64,000 bases of DNA from Nitrospira sp. (GTDB lineage Bacteria > Nitrospirota > Nitrospiria > Nitrospirales > Nitrospiraceae). The notes beneath the pieces are model-generated. The model ran no database searches, had not been told where the DNA came from, and worked only from the letters and a program-made list of their open reading frames with translations. Position numbers and translations under genes: made by a program. Shown in pieces: positions 17,444 through 26,358 of this stretch; the first letter of the stretch is position 1, and the number at the start of each line of letters is the position of its first letter. The stretch is taken from NCBI GenBank assembly GCA_016715825.1, contig JADJXO010000003.1, positions 62,001-126,000 of the forward strand, written 5' to 3'.

Positions 17444-19093
17444 ATGAAAATCCTGATAGGCCTGTTCGTCCTCGCGGTCTTGCTGATCGGAACCCTGCTC
17501 TCGCTTCCCTTCCTGGTCGACCTGAATAAGTATCAAGACCAATACAAACCGCTCATCGAAGAAGCCCTCAATCGCAAGGTCCAACTACAAGACATTCGTT
17601 TGACAGTTTGGCCGAGAATCGGCGCGACTGTGGCAGGCTTCGCGGTAATGGACGATCCATCATTTGACTCAGGTCCCTTCGCATCACTCTCCTCCTTGGA
17701 TGTGGGCGTGAAACTGATGCCGCTGTTGAGCGGTCAGGTTGAGGTGGAGGAAGTGACTCTCCGTAATCCGGTCATTACGGTGATTAAGAATAAGAACGGT
17801 GTTCTGAATGCTTCGACGATCGGCCGTAAGGGTGTCGCGGTTCCCGAGGCTCCCTCGAAAGCGCCAATTCCTTCCGCCGAAGGCCCGCTGAAAATTCTCG
17901 CCCTCTTGGCCGTGGATCGAGTGTCAATCGACGGCGGGAAACTGACCTACCGAGATCAATCGGTGGCCAAGATGACCGAATATGTATTACAGGATTTGGA
18001 GGTGCTTCTTCGCGATGTTCGTCTTGGGCAGACGCCCAACGTACATGTCGCGTCGCTTGTTCAGCCTTTTAACATGCCAGTCAAACTCGACGGGACCTTC
18101 GGTCCACTCAAGGACACGATGGATGTCGAGGCGATCAACTTCCAGCTGTCCGTCGGGAAGACGGACTTTGCCATTACTGGGGAAGCAGTCGACCATAGTG
18201 CGACGGTCAACGTCAGCTCGCCGCTCATCAACACCGCGAATCTTCCAATTGCCCTCCCGTTCAAGAAACCGGTCGAGATCAAGAATCTTCAGATTTCGGC
18301 AGAAGTCAAAGGGCAGGAGGCCAAGCTCAATACCCTTTCGTTTGGGCTATTTGATGGCCAGGTAAAGGGGAACGGCAAGTTGGTCGCAGGATCCGATGCG
18401 CCTCCATTTAACGGCGGCGTGACAATACAAGGACTCCAGCTCGGTCCGGCTCTCAGCACGGTTGCCGACACGCCGGTTTCTGTCAGCGGAGCAGCCGGTG
18501 CGAACCTATCGGTGGAGGGGCGTGGCTTCTCGATGCCTGACTTGACCAAAGCGTTGCAGGGAACGGGTCACTTGGCCGTAAAGGATGGGAAGATTCAAGG
18601 CGTGAATATACTCCAAGAGGTGGTCTCCGCTCTCAACGTGGCAGGTATTTCGGTCGATGACCCCAAAGCCACGGTTTTCTCCACGATCGAGACGGACCTC
18701 GCCATCAAGCAAGGTCTCATCAAGTTGCAAAATCTCTTGATGGACAGTCATGACTTTCAGGCCACGGGCGGCGGCACCATCGGATTCGACCAACAACTGA
18801 ATTTGCTCGTCAACCTGAATCTCTCGCAGGAGGTGAGCCAAAAGCTCTCCGGTGCGTCACCCGTCGTCAAGATCGCAATGAAAGACGGTCGACTCAGTCT
18901 CCCGCTGACCATCACCGGTACCGCACAGGCTCCGTCCTACGGGGTCGATGTCAAAGGCCTGACCGGAAAAGTTCAGGAGCAGGTCAAGAAGAAGGTGGAA
19001 GAAACCGTCGGAGGTCTGCTCAAAGGCACGACGAGACCGGAAGATCTCAAACGGGAAGGGCAAGAGTTGCTCAAAGGATTGTTCGGCCGGTAG
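17444..19093 (+). CDS. AsmA-family protein
   Basis: This 549-residue protein has an N-terminal membrane anchor (ILIGLFVLAVLLIGTLLSLPF) followed by a long periplasmic region of beta-strands. The first 60 residues show the AsmA start (KYQDQYKPLIEEALNRKV, then a LTVWPRIG strand), and the C-terminal part has AsmA-like repeats. AsmA-like proteins are thought to bridge the envelope and influence lipid or protein traffic to the outer membrane. The ATG has a GGAGG-type site. No operon partner is evident on either side. Confidence 0.85.
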   Translation: MKILIGLFVLAVLLIGTLLSLPFLVDLNKYQDQYKPLIEEALNRKVQLQDIRLTVWPRIGATVAGFAVMDDPSFDSGPFASLSSLDVGVKLMPLLSGQVEVEEVTLRNPVITVIKNKNGVLNASTIGRKGVAVPEAPSKAPIPSAEGPLKILALLAVDRVSIDGGKLTYRDQSVAKMTEYVLQDLEVLLRDVRLGQTPNVHVASLVQPFNMPVKLDGTFGPLKDTMDVEAINFQLSVGKTDFAITGEAVDHSATVNVSSPLINTANLPIALPFKKPVEIKNLQISAEVKGQEAKLNTLSFGLFDGQVKGNGKLVAGSDAPPFNGGVTIQGLQLGPALSTVADTPVSVSGAAGANLSVEGRGFSMPDLTKALQGTGHLAVKDGKIQGVNILQEVVSALNVAGISVDDPKATVFSTIETDLAIKQGLIKLQNLLMDSHDFQATGGGTIGFDQQLNLLVNLNLSQEVSQKLSGASPVVKIAMKDGRLSLPLTITGTAQAPSYGVDVKGLTGKVQEQVKKKVEETVGGLLKGTTRPEDLKREGQELLKGLFGR

Positions 19094-19452
19094 GAGACGG
19101 TTAAGAAAATCGGCGAGCACCGTTCACTCTGAGGAGATCGAAATATCCCGATCCTCCATCATTCCGAGTCTATGACATTGAACCATCCTCAACTCGTTAC
19201 GATAGGCAGCTGGTAAACGGTCAGAGCCTGACGGAACAACCCTTCCCCCAACTCCCCCTTGGGGCTAACGGGAACAGACCCCATAGATTTGGTCTTGTTG
19301 CCTCTCTGTGCCGGTGCTAGGATTAGCATCCTTACAACGATTCCTCCAAGGGAAGCAGGCGCCGGGTCAGCGTCCCGGAATGGCTGTGAACTAAGAGGCT
19401 AGTCCAGGTAGAGCTGGTCCAGCGCGACCCTTTAAGAATATGAGGTGAAGCT
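19094..19452. other. Intergenic region with no recognised feature
   Basis: This 359-base stretch lies between the AsmA gene and the coiled-coil operon. I see no open frame of note, no clear hairpin and no convincing sigma-54 or sigma-70 promoter. It presumably holds the promoter of the four-gene operon that follows. Confidence 0.5.
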
Positions 19453-20070
19453 ATGACTCCATCAATCTATACCGGTCAGCCCAGGAAGGCTCAAGGAGAC
19501 CCCACGGTACATCCTACTCGAGAAGTGGAGGTGGCGTCTGCCGATGATCCTTCGGCGAGCGGAAATCTGGATAAAATTCGGGACATTCTCTTCGGCGCAC
19601 AGGCTCGGGAACATGATCGCCGGTTTGCACAACTTGAACAGCACCTGCTTCGTGAAGCCACGGATCTTCGTAATGATCTGAAACGTCGTTTTGACAGCCT
19701 TGAAATCTACATCAAGAAAGAGGTTGATGCCCTGGCGGACAGACTCACAAAGGAGCAGGAGATTCGAGGCGCGTCGGTCACGAAGCTCGCGCAGGACCTC
19801 ACGCAGTTGGCCACGGCTCTGCACGACAAAGCTCGTGAACTGGAAAGTCAGTCCACCCAATCACAACACCATGTCCTGCAACAATTGACCGAACGCTCCG
19901 CAGAGCTGGCGAATGACGTTCGTGCACGCCATGCCGAAACCACCTCGGCGCTCAATCAAGCCGTGCACGATCTTCGGTCTGAAAAGACCGATCGTTCCAT
20001 GCTCGCAGCCATTCTGATGGAAGCCGGGAAACGACTAGTCAATGATGAGGCGAATGCGGGGCGCTCATGA
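19453..20070 (+). CDS. Coiled-coil protein of unknown function
   Basis: The product has 205 residues, is strongly charged and has no membrane span. Residues from about 40 to 190 form long amphipathic helices (DKIRDILFGAQAREHDRRFA, LRNDLKRRFDSLEIYIKKEV and more), so a parallel coiled coil is likely. A GAGGTG site precedes the ATG. It is the first gene of a cluster with an OmpA-domain protein, a small GTPase and a sigma-54 activator. A scaffolding or adaptor role next to the GTPase is plausible but unproven. Confidence 0.75.
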   Translation: MTPSIYTGQPRKAQGDPTVHPTREVEVASADDPSASGNLDKIRDILFGAQAREHDRRFAQLEQHLLREATDLRNDLKRRFDSLEIYIKKEVDALADRLTKEQEIRGASVTKLAQDLTQLATALHDKARELESQSTQSQHHVLQQLTERSAELANDVRARHAETTSALNQAVHDLRSEKTDRSMLAAILMEAGKRLVNDEANAGRS

Positions 20071-20169
20071 GCCGGGTCTACCAGCGTCACTCGGATCCAC
20101 ACCCGCTATGTTGCGTCCAGCGATCGACATCATCTGACGGGTCCGAGTCCAGTTTCGACTGACGTACGG

Positions 20170-21954
20170 ATGCGTACAGCAATGTCTCGAGATTACGGCA
20201 AACCAAGCAGCGAATCCTCCCGCCCCCATAGGGATGCGTCCGTTCATGAAGACTGGACGGAGCTCCGCACCTTACTACTGGCTCCCGAACACACCCAGCT
20301 CGACGAACTCCGGGATCGACTGGACAACCATATTATTGAACCTGGTGATGTCAGCAGAGTGCTCCCCGAAGCGTTTGCCATTCGAGGGGAAGGCGACCAA
20401 CAGTTGTCGACGGTCTTGACCCCCTATGTCGAAAGCGGTTTCGTGACGGCGATTCGGAAATCGCCGAGAACGATTGTGGATGCGATTGCTCCGATCATGG
20501 GACCGGCGATCCGACAGGCCATCGCCCGCGCGCTGCAGAGCATGACACAGTCTTTCAATCATACCCTGGACGAGAGTCTATCTGTTCGTGGCATGCGGTG
20601 GCGATTGGAAGCCTGGCGGACGGGGAAGCCTTTTGCGGAAGTCGTACTGCTCCATCGGCTCCGGTATCGCGTTGAACAAGTCTTTCTGATCCATCGGGAG
20701 ACAGGCCTCCTGTTACATCATGTGGCGAGCGATGGGGCCGTCGTGCAGGATCAACACGTCGTGTCGGGCATGTTGACCGCCATTCAAAACTATGTGAGGG
20801 ATTCGTTCGGTGCCGCTCCAGATCAGGCGCTGGACCAGTTTCAGGTGGGCGAGTGGACAGTGTGGGTCGAACAGGGGGCACACTCCTATTTAGCCGGTGT
20901 CATTCGCGGAACACCACCTGCCGACCTACGAGAACGGTTCCGTGACGTGCTCGACCATATTCATGCGCACCATGCCGATGCCTTGGCGCATTTTACCGGG
21001 GATGCAGCCCCATTCAAGACGACACAGGTCGACTTAGAGCATTGTTTAGAAGCCCACTATGAGCGGCCACCGAAACAAGGGGCTCTCAAAGGGTGGATTC
21101 TGATCGGCCTCATCGTCCTGGGCGTCGTCTGGTGGGGATGGATGGCATATCAGGCGCAAAGTAGATGGTCGCATCTTCTCGATCGGTTACGCGAGGAGCC
21201 TGGCATCGTGATCACACAGGCAAGGTCGATGTGGGGTGAGTATCATATTGAGGGATTGCGTGACCCGTTGGCAAAATCTCCCACAGCGCTGGTGGTCGAA
21301 GCCGGCTTCAATCCCGCCACCGTGAAAATGGAGTGGGCTCCGTTTTATGCATTAGATGCCTCGCTCGTGGTGGCCAGGGCGCAATCGATCTTGCGGGCAC
21401 CGGAGAGCGTGAAGTTCCACATCGAGGGTGGCCTCTTGGTTGCCACCGGCGCTGCCTCGCCCGACTGGGCCAGAGAGGCTAGACGGTTGGCGGTGCTCGT
21501 TCCTGGAATCTCACAGTACCAAGACGACGGCCTCATGACGGCCTCCATCCCGGCTCTCCTGGACCGAATCAATCGCACAGTGATTCACTTTCCGTCCGGT
21601 TCATCGACCGTGGAAGGGGCCGAACGTGATGCACTGGGCACGGTGTCAGCGATTTTACGAGAATTGGATCAGCTGGTGTCGCAGTCGGGCCAACGGGTGG
21701 ATCTCGAGGTCTTAGGGTGGACCGATGCGACCGGTTCTCCGGCGAGGAATCTTCAACTGAGCCAGGAACGAGCAAGGGCTGTGGTCGCGGTGCTGAGTGA
21801 GAAACGGCTCGATAGGTCCGACACCATGGTGATTGGCACCGTTGGGCCGCAGGACCAGCGTGGCTCGACCCAGGAAATCGGTAATCGGCGGATTGCGACT
21901 CTGCGGGCTACGCTGACCGCTCAGGGGCAGGACTCCCAGACGGCTGATCCATGA
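20170..21954 (+). CDS. Inner-membrane protein with periplasmic OmpA domain
   Basis: The product has 594 residues in three parts. An N-terminal soluble region of about 300 residues (likely cytoplasmic) has no family I recognise. A single membrane span lies near residues 307-326 (GWILIGLIVLGVVWWGWMAY). A periplasmic half ends in an OmpA/MotB-like peptidoglycan-binding domain from about residue 472 (IHFPSGSSTV, VDLEVLGWTDATGS, GNRRIATLRA). It therefore links a cytoplasmic domain to the cell wall. Its last codons overlap the GTPase start by four bases (ATGA), so the two proteins are probably made together. Confidence 0.8.
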   Translation: MRTAMSRDYGKPSSESSRPHRDASVHEDWTELRTLLLAPEHTQLDELRDRLDNHIIEPGDVSRVLPEAFAIRGEGDQQLSTVLTPYVESGFVTAIRKSPRTIVDAIAPIMGPAIRQAIARALQSMTQSFNHTLDESLSVRGMRWRLEAWRTGKPFAEVVLLHRLRYRVEQVFLIHRETGLLLHHVASDGAVVQDQHVVSGMLTAIQNYVRDSFGAAPDQALDQFQVGEWTVWVEQGAHSYLAGVIRGTPPADLRERFRDVLDHIHAHHADALAHFTGDAAPFKTTQVDLEHCLEAHYERPPKQGALKGWILIGLIVLGVVWWGWMAYQAQSRWSHLLDRLREEPGIVITQARSMWGEYHIEGLRDPLAKSPTALVVEAGFNPATVKMEWAPFYALDASLVVARAQSILRAPESVKFHIEGGLLVATGAASPDWAREARRLAVLVPGISQYQDDGLMTASIPALLDRINRTVIHFPSGSSTVEGAERDALGTVSAILRELDQLVSQSGQRVDLEVLGWTDATGSPARNLQLSQERARAVVAVLSEKRLDRSDTMVIGTVGPQDQRGSTQEIGNRRIATLRATLTAQGQDSQTADP

Positions 21955-22472
21955 TCCAGAAAAAAATCTGTATGTTGGGCGGATTCGCCGTGGGGAAAAC
22001 CAGCCTCGTGCGACGGTTTGTGAGTAATGTGTTTTCGGATCAGTATCGGACCACGATTGGCGTCACCGTGGAAAAGAAGTGTGTCACAGTGGACGGCCGA
22101 GGAGTCATGTTGGTGTTGTGGGATCTCTATGGAGAAGATGAGTTCCAGCATGTGCGCGACTCGTACCTTCGCGGATCATCAGGGTATATCGTAGTGATGG
22201 ATGGCACCCGAAAGGACACGTTGGAAACGGCCCTTGCCCTCCAGCAGACCGCGGCGACCACGGTGGGACCGGTCCCATTTGTCTCGATTATTAATAAGGC
22301 GGATGTGCGATCCGAGTGGGAAATCGACGAGCATGTGATTGAACAACTCCGAGACCGGAATTGGACCGTTCTCTTTGGAAGCGCCAAGCTTGGGCAAGGT
22401 GTCGACGAGCTGTTTCTAAACCTCGCCACCCAGATGGTGCAGAGATCTCCCCTTCCCAACACACACCCATGA
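21951..22472 (+). CDS. Rab/Ras-like small GTPase
   Basis: This 173-residue GTPase has all five nucleotide motifs: G1 GGFAVGKTS at 10-18, a TTIG switch at 34-37, G3 DLYGEDE at 58-64, G4 NKAD at 115-118, and G5 SAK near 141. In Ras the residue after the G3 Gly is the catalytic Gln; here it is Glu62, so intrinsic hydrolysis may be slow or need a partner. Bacterial Rab-like GTPases often control envelope-linked or polarity systems. It is coupled by ATGA overlaps to the OmpA-domain gene before it and the sigma-54 activator after it. Confidence 0.9.
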   Translation: MIQKKICMLGGFAVGKTSLVRRFVSNVFSDQYRTTIGVTVEKKCVTVDGRGVMLVLWDLYGEDEFQHVRDSYLRGSSGYIVVMDGTRKDTLETALALQQTAATTVGPVPFVSIINKADVRSEWEIDEHVIEQLRDRNWTVLFGSAKLGQGVDELFLNLATQMVQRSPLPNTHP

Positions 22473-24271
22473 GTTTACCGCCGCTCCATCCCGTTCCCTC
22501 CGAGAACCCACTCCTCGATCGTGTGCTGTCGAGTCTCGATATCGCGGTCTTTGAGCGGAACGGGATGACAGGAGAGTTTTCCCTTCAAGGGCGTGCACCT
22601 GAATGGTGGCATGCGCGCTGCGGTCCCGAACCACGCCCGGTGTTGGACCTTGACCTCTGGTCACCATTCTTGAAGGACTACCTCATTGCAGATGATCCGG
22701 CCCGGAACGCAGAAGCCACTACGGTGGAGAAGTCGGGGCCATGGACGGAGACGGATGGCCAGGGCCGCACGATGACGTTTGAGGCCACGGTATTGTCCAT
22801 AGAAGCTCGTACGATCTTACTCATTGAATGTTTAGGGACCGGGTTTGAGCAGATGCGAGCCATTGTGCAACGAGCCCGAGAACGTGTGCTTGCCGAAACC
22901 ATTGCTTCAAAGGCTCAGCGCAAAACGGAGACACGTCTGATTCATCAGCTCGAAGCCAGCGAACGCACGAAAGACGACGCATTGGCTCTGCTTCAACACC
23001 TCGGGCTCGCAGCGCTTGTTCTCGATGAACGTGGCCGTATCACCTTTGCCAGCGATCGCGGACTTGAATTGCTCGGCGTCGCGGCCGAGGAGGCGCTCGG
23101 GCGTGAGTGGGAAACGGTATTTCCGATTAACGAACAGGACCGTGTGATGCTCCGCCAGCTGATCGAAGCTCCAACGAACGGCCGGATCGTCGGACCATTG
23201 TGTCTGAGGAAGCCCAATCCCTCTTGGGTTGAACTGGGTATTCATCACGATCCCCGACACCCCGATCGGAGAATCCTGGTGGTGACCGACCGCACGGAGC
23301 TCCATGCGCTCCGGCGTGTGCTCAAGGAGCAGTCCTCGTTTCATGATCTTGTGGGGAAGAGCCCTGCGATGCTTCGCGTGTACCAACTGGTCCGAGATGT
23401 GGCCTCGGTTGACACCACGGTGCTGATCGAAGGTGAAACGGGGACCGGAAAAGAATTGATTGCACGCGCCATCCATTCAGTCAGCGAAAGACGGAACAAA
23501 CCGTTCATTGCCGCCAACTGTGCCGGCTTGACCGATTCACTCCTCACGAGTCAACTCTTCGGCCACAAGCGAGGGGCCTTTACCGGGGCTGTCAATGACC
23601 AACAGGGATTATTCGAAGCCGCGGACGGCGGAACCTTGTTCCTCGATGAAATCGGCGATATCCCGCCGCCGGTTCAAACAGCGCTTCTGCGGGTGCTGCA
23701 GGAGAAGGAAATTACCCGCCTGGGAGAAGCCAGACCACGCAAGGTGAATGTGCGTGTGGTGGCGGCCACGCACCATAATTTAAGCGAAGACGTCGTTCGT
23801 GGCTCATTTCGTGCCGATCTTCTGTATCGGATCCGTGTCGCCAGAATACACCTTCCCCCGCTCAGAGAACGCCGAGAAGATATCCCGTTGCTCGCACAAT
23901 CCTTCCTGGCGACCATTTGTACGGCCGCCGCGAAGACCGTCGACTTCCTGAAACCGGACGCGCTCCATCGGCTGATGAGCTATGTCTGGCCAGGAAACGT
24001 ACGTGAGCTGCGGAGTGCGATTGAATTCGCCGTCATCAGCTGCAAGGGGAGGGAAGTGTCTGCCGACGATCTTCCTCCGGAAATTGTGGGAGCCTCAGCC
24101 GTTCTGGATCCTTCCGCTTCGGTCCCGCTTCCTGAGCACGATGAGAAAGCCCGATTGCTAGCCGCGCTCGCGGATGCCAAAGGCAATCGAACAGAGGCGG
24201 CCAGACGCCTGGGAGTCAGCAGGGCCACGTTCTATCGACGCCTCATCGAACTCCATATCCAGCCTCGTTAG
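22469..24271 (+). CDS. Sigma-54-dependent transcriptional activator with PAS domain
   Basis: The ATG at 22469 overlaps the GTPase stop and gives 600 residues. An unassigned N-terminal region (1-150) and a PAS-like domain (about 165-275) precede the AAA+ domain: Walker A GETGTGKE at 322-329, the sigma-54 contact loop GAFTGA at 369-374, and Walker B FLDE near 391. A Fis-type helix-turn-helix lies at the C-terminus (EAARRLGVSRATFYRRL). There is no receiver domain, so the signal probably reaches it through the N-terminal parts or a protein partner such as the GTPase. Repeated CCTGTCTCA sites just downstream may be its operator. Confidence 0.9.
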   Translation: MSLPPLHPVPSENPLLDRVLSSLDIAVFERNGMTGEFSLQGRAPEWWHARCGPEPRPVLDLDLWSPFLKDYLIADDPARNAEATTVEKSGPWTETDGQGRTMTFEATVLSIEARTILLIECLGTGFEQMRAIVQRARERVLAETIASKAQRKTETRLIHQLEASERTKDDALALLQHLGLAALVLDERGRITFASDRGLELLGVAAEEALGREWETVFPINEQDRVMLRQLIEAPTNGRIVGPLCLRKPNPSWVELGIHHDPRHPDRRILVVTDRTELHALRRVLKEQSSFHDLVGKSPAMLRVYQLVRDVASVDTTVLIEGETGTGKELIARAIHSVSERRNKPFIAANCAGLTDSLLTSQLFGHKRGAFTGAVNDQQGLFEAADGGTLFLDEIGDIPPPVQTALLRVLQEKEITRLGEARPRKVNVRVVAATHHNLSEDVVRGSFRADLLYRIRVARIHLPPLRERREDIPLLAQSFLATICTAAAKTVDFLKPDALHRLMSYVWPGNVRELRSAIEFAVISCKGREVSADDLPPEIVGASAVLDPSASVPLPEHDEKARLLAALADAKGNRTEAARRLGVSRATFYRRLIELHIQPR

Positions 24272-24385
24272 CAGAATTTCTAGAATCTGTTTTCTCCCCT
24301 GCCGTTAATCGGTTTCGAAGGCGGTGTGCCGATCTGATATTCAGCGATCCCGCTTCACCACCACACTGCATTCTCGGACGCCGTA

Positions 24386-24437
24386 CCTGTCTCAGGGCAG
24401 CCGGTGCCTGTCTCATGAGACAGGCACCTGTTTCAGG
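24386..24437. promoter_or_regulatory. Triple CCTGTYTCA repeat with 26-bp perfect palindrome
   Basis: Three copies of CCTGTCTCA-type half sites start at 24386, 24407 and 24427, spaced 21 and 20 bases, about two helical turns. The middle copy is part of a perfect 26-base palindrome at 24403-24428 (centre TCTCATGAGA). This is the layout of a cooperative activator-binding region. The sigma-54 activator gene ends 115 bases upstream and three genes follow on the same strand. Confidence 0.6.
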
Positions 24438-24622
24438 ATGAGACAATTTGAATGAGCCTCATCACGAGCAGGTGAGAAAGAACGTCTTCATTATTAAGGG
24501 AATCAGAATTCCAGATGAAACGGCATGAAGTTTGAAATCATAACAGTCACGTTGAGACGGTTGAGGTAATCGGGCAAGAGCGTGAATCATTCTTCGGCAA
24601 CAGATTGGAGAGGCTCAAAGCA

Positions 24623-24940
24623 ATGACCACTCATGGGCTCCTTGTCGAAAATCATCTGGGACAGAACTTCCTGCTGACCACCGAATCGTGTCCGAAGACG
24701 AAGGTACATCGGTTGGTTGTACTCCAGCACATCGGCGATACATGGGAGCCGGTGACGGGACTGCAGGCACAAAGCTGTCGAGAATCGGTCATCGGGGCGT
24801 TCGTGGACTTCTTTGTGGATATGTGCAGAGTGCTGAATTCCACGGGATCGGAATCGGAACGCGTGTCCGGGAGCACTCCGAGATCTCGACGTGCTCAGGC
24901 AAGGGCAAAGTCTCAACCAAACCTTTGGACCACACGATGA
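24623..24940 (+). CDS. Small protein of unknown function
   Basis: The ATG at 24623 is preceded by GGAGAGG and gives 105 residues. The first 80 residues look folded, with alternating beta and helical segments (FLLTTESC, HRLVVLQHIG, SVIGAFVDFFVDMCRV). The tail is basic and disordered. Its stop overlaps the next start (ATGA). I recognise no family. Confidence 0.55.
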   Translation: MTTHGLLVENHLGQNFLLTTESCPKTKVHRLVVLQHIGDTWEPVTGLQAQSCRESVIGAFVDFFVDMCRVLNSTGSESERVSGSTPRSRRAQARAKSQPNLWTTR

Positions 24941-25317
24941 TTGCTATGGCGTACCAACCGCATGGGCCAATGGAATGGCTCGATCAGGCCTCAGCCGGAG
25001 AGCCACACCCACTCTTGGTGTGTCAGTACTGCGGCGTTGTTCGAGACGATGCGGCGAGCGAACGTGAGCAAACAGCCGCGTGGATGACGATGGCGGCCTA
25101 TCGAAGGAAACACGCCGTGCAACTCCGGGACGTGCCGTTCGTCCACACCTATTGCCCAACCTGTCTCCCACGAATACAGGGAACCGACCTAGGCCACCAA
25201 GGTCACGCGACGTCAGTGCCAGTGCATGTCTCTATCAGGACGCCGTTGCGTGTGTGGAGCGACAGAGGCTGGCTTGCCTTCATCAAAGGCCTAATCGAAA
25301 GGAAGGGGCGCCGATGA
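24937..25317 (+). CDS. Small zinc-ribbon-like protein
   Basis: This 126-residue protein has two Cys pairs, CQYCG near residue 32 and YCPTC near residue 74, which could bind one zinc. The start overlaps the preceding stop, and its own stop overlaps the response regulator start, both in the ATGA form. The three genes therefore form a translationally coupled unit. No known family recognised. Confidence 0.65.
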   Translation: MIAMAYQPHGPMEWLDQASAGEPHPLLVCQYCGVVRDDAASEREQTAAWMTMAAYRRKHAVQLRDVPFVHTYCPTCLPRIQGTDLGHQGHATSVPVHVSIRTPLRVWSDRGWLAFIKGLIERKGRR

Positions 25318-26066
25318 ACGTAGATCTTTCAACTGACCGGGCATCGAAGGCAGCGGAACAGATAGGAAATCTATTCAAGGGGAATCATGCGATGGGTGGC
25401 TCGACGGGAGTGCGGAAGGCAATACGTGTCTTGCTGATAGACGAATCCATACTCACCCTGTATGGCCTCAAGACCTTCGTGTCGAAAAGCGATCATATCG
25501 AAGTCGTCGGTATCGCCACGACCTGCGGTGAGGCCCTGACCGCCATAGAAACCCACCGACCTAATGTCGTCATGTTGGAGGTGGAGGTGGAGCGAAGAAG
25601 CGGGATCGAACTGTGTAAGAAAATACGGGACGGCTATCCACATATCGGGGTACTCTTTTTCACAGCTCATGACAATAAGGATCTCCTGCGCGCAGCGATC
25701 CTGGCCGGCGCTCAAGGGTATCTCTTGAAGAGTGCTGCAGCGGATGCCGTCACGAAGAGCATCGAAATTGTCGCGACCGGACAAGCGATTATGGATCAAC
25801 ACTTGACTGAGCACGTGATTACGTGGGTGAAGGCTAGAGGTGCAGGTCCGTCGGCAATGGGAAAGGGGCACCTGTCGCGCGATGATCGTCGCTTGTTGGG
25901 GTATGTGGCATCAGGCAAGACCAATAGGGAGATAGCCCTCGAATTAGGCGTGCTCCCCACCGCCGTGGCAACGCGCCTACAACGAATCTACAAGCGCCTC
26001 CGAATATCCAGAAGATCGGAAGCCGCGCGGTACTATGTACATCTTGAAATGGGCGTGGATCAGTAA
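25314..26066 (+). CDS. NarL-like response regulator lacking the phosphoacceptor Asp
   Basis: The product has 250 residues: a receiver domain at about 37-155 and a LuxR-type helix-turn-helix near 190-245 (LSRDDRRLLGYVASGKTNRE). The receiver keeps the switch Thr (FFTAHD) and Lys (YLLKS), but the phosphoacceptor Asp of the usual LLD motif is Glu89 (VVMLEVE), and one acid-pocket residue is also Glu (LIDES). Such receivers are often permanently active or respond to something other than phosphotransfer. It is the last gene of the unit with the two small proteins; no histidine kinase lies nearby. A GGAAGGGG site precedes the ATG. Confidence 0.88.
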   Translation: MNVDLSTDRASKAAEQIGNLFKGNHAMGGSTGVRKAIRVLLIDESILTLYGLKTFVSKSDHIEVVGIATTCGEALTAIETHRPNVVMLEVEVERRSGIELCKKIRDGYPHIGVLFFTAHDNKDLLRAAILAGAQGYLLKSAAADAVTKSIEIVATGQAIMDQHLTEHVITWVKARGAGPSAMGKGHLSRDDRRLLGYVASGKTNREIALELGVLPTAVATRLQRIYKRLRISRRSEAARYYVHLEMGVDQ

Positions 26067-26358
26067 GAGAGACGCCGCTTCATGGGAGCTGAAGAATCGT
26101 GGAGACGGTCTCAATGCCCTCCACCTCCGCCCATGGCCACCTTCACGGCGGGAGGAGTAAAGCCACGAGTCTCGCTTCTCCCGCCTGAGTTGAATCGGCT
26201 GAGCAAAACGGCACAGATCCATCGAAGAACGTCATACTATTCGTACACCTAACAGTGTAGATGTCCCGACAATCTTGTTGCACTGCCTCATGAAAATCGG
26301 TATACAACCTAAGGTTGAGTGGCTCTAGGTAAGTACGTAATCACATAAAGGAGGATAA

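Noticed and set aside
24545..24575. Possible -24/-12 promoter on the minus strand (TTCACGCTCTTGC)
   Set aside because: Spacing is one base short and the -24 element lacks the GG.
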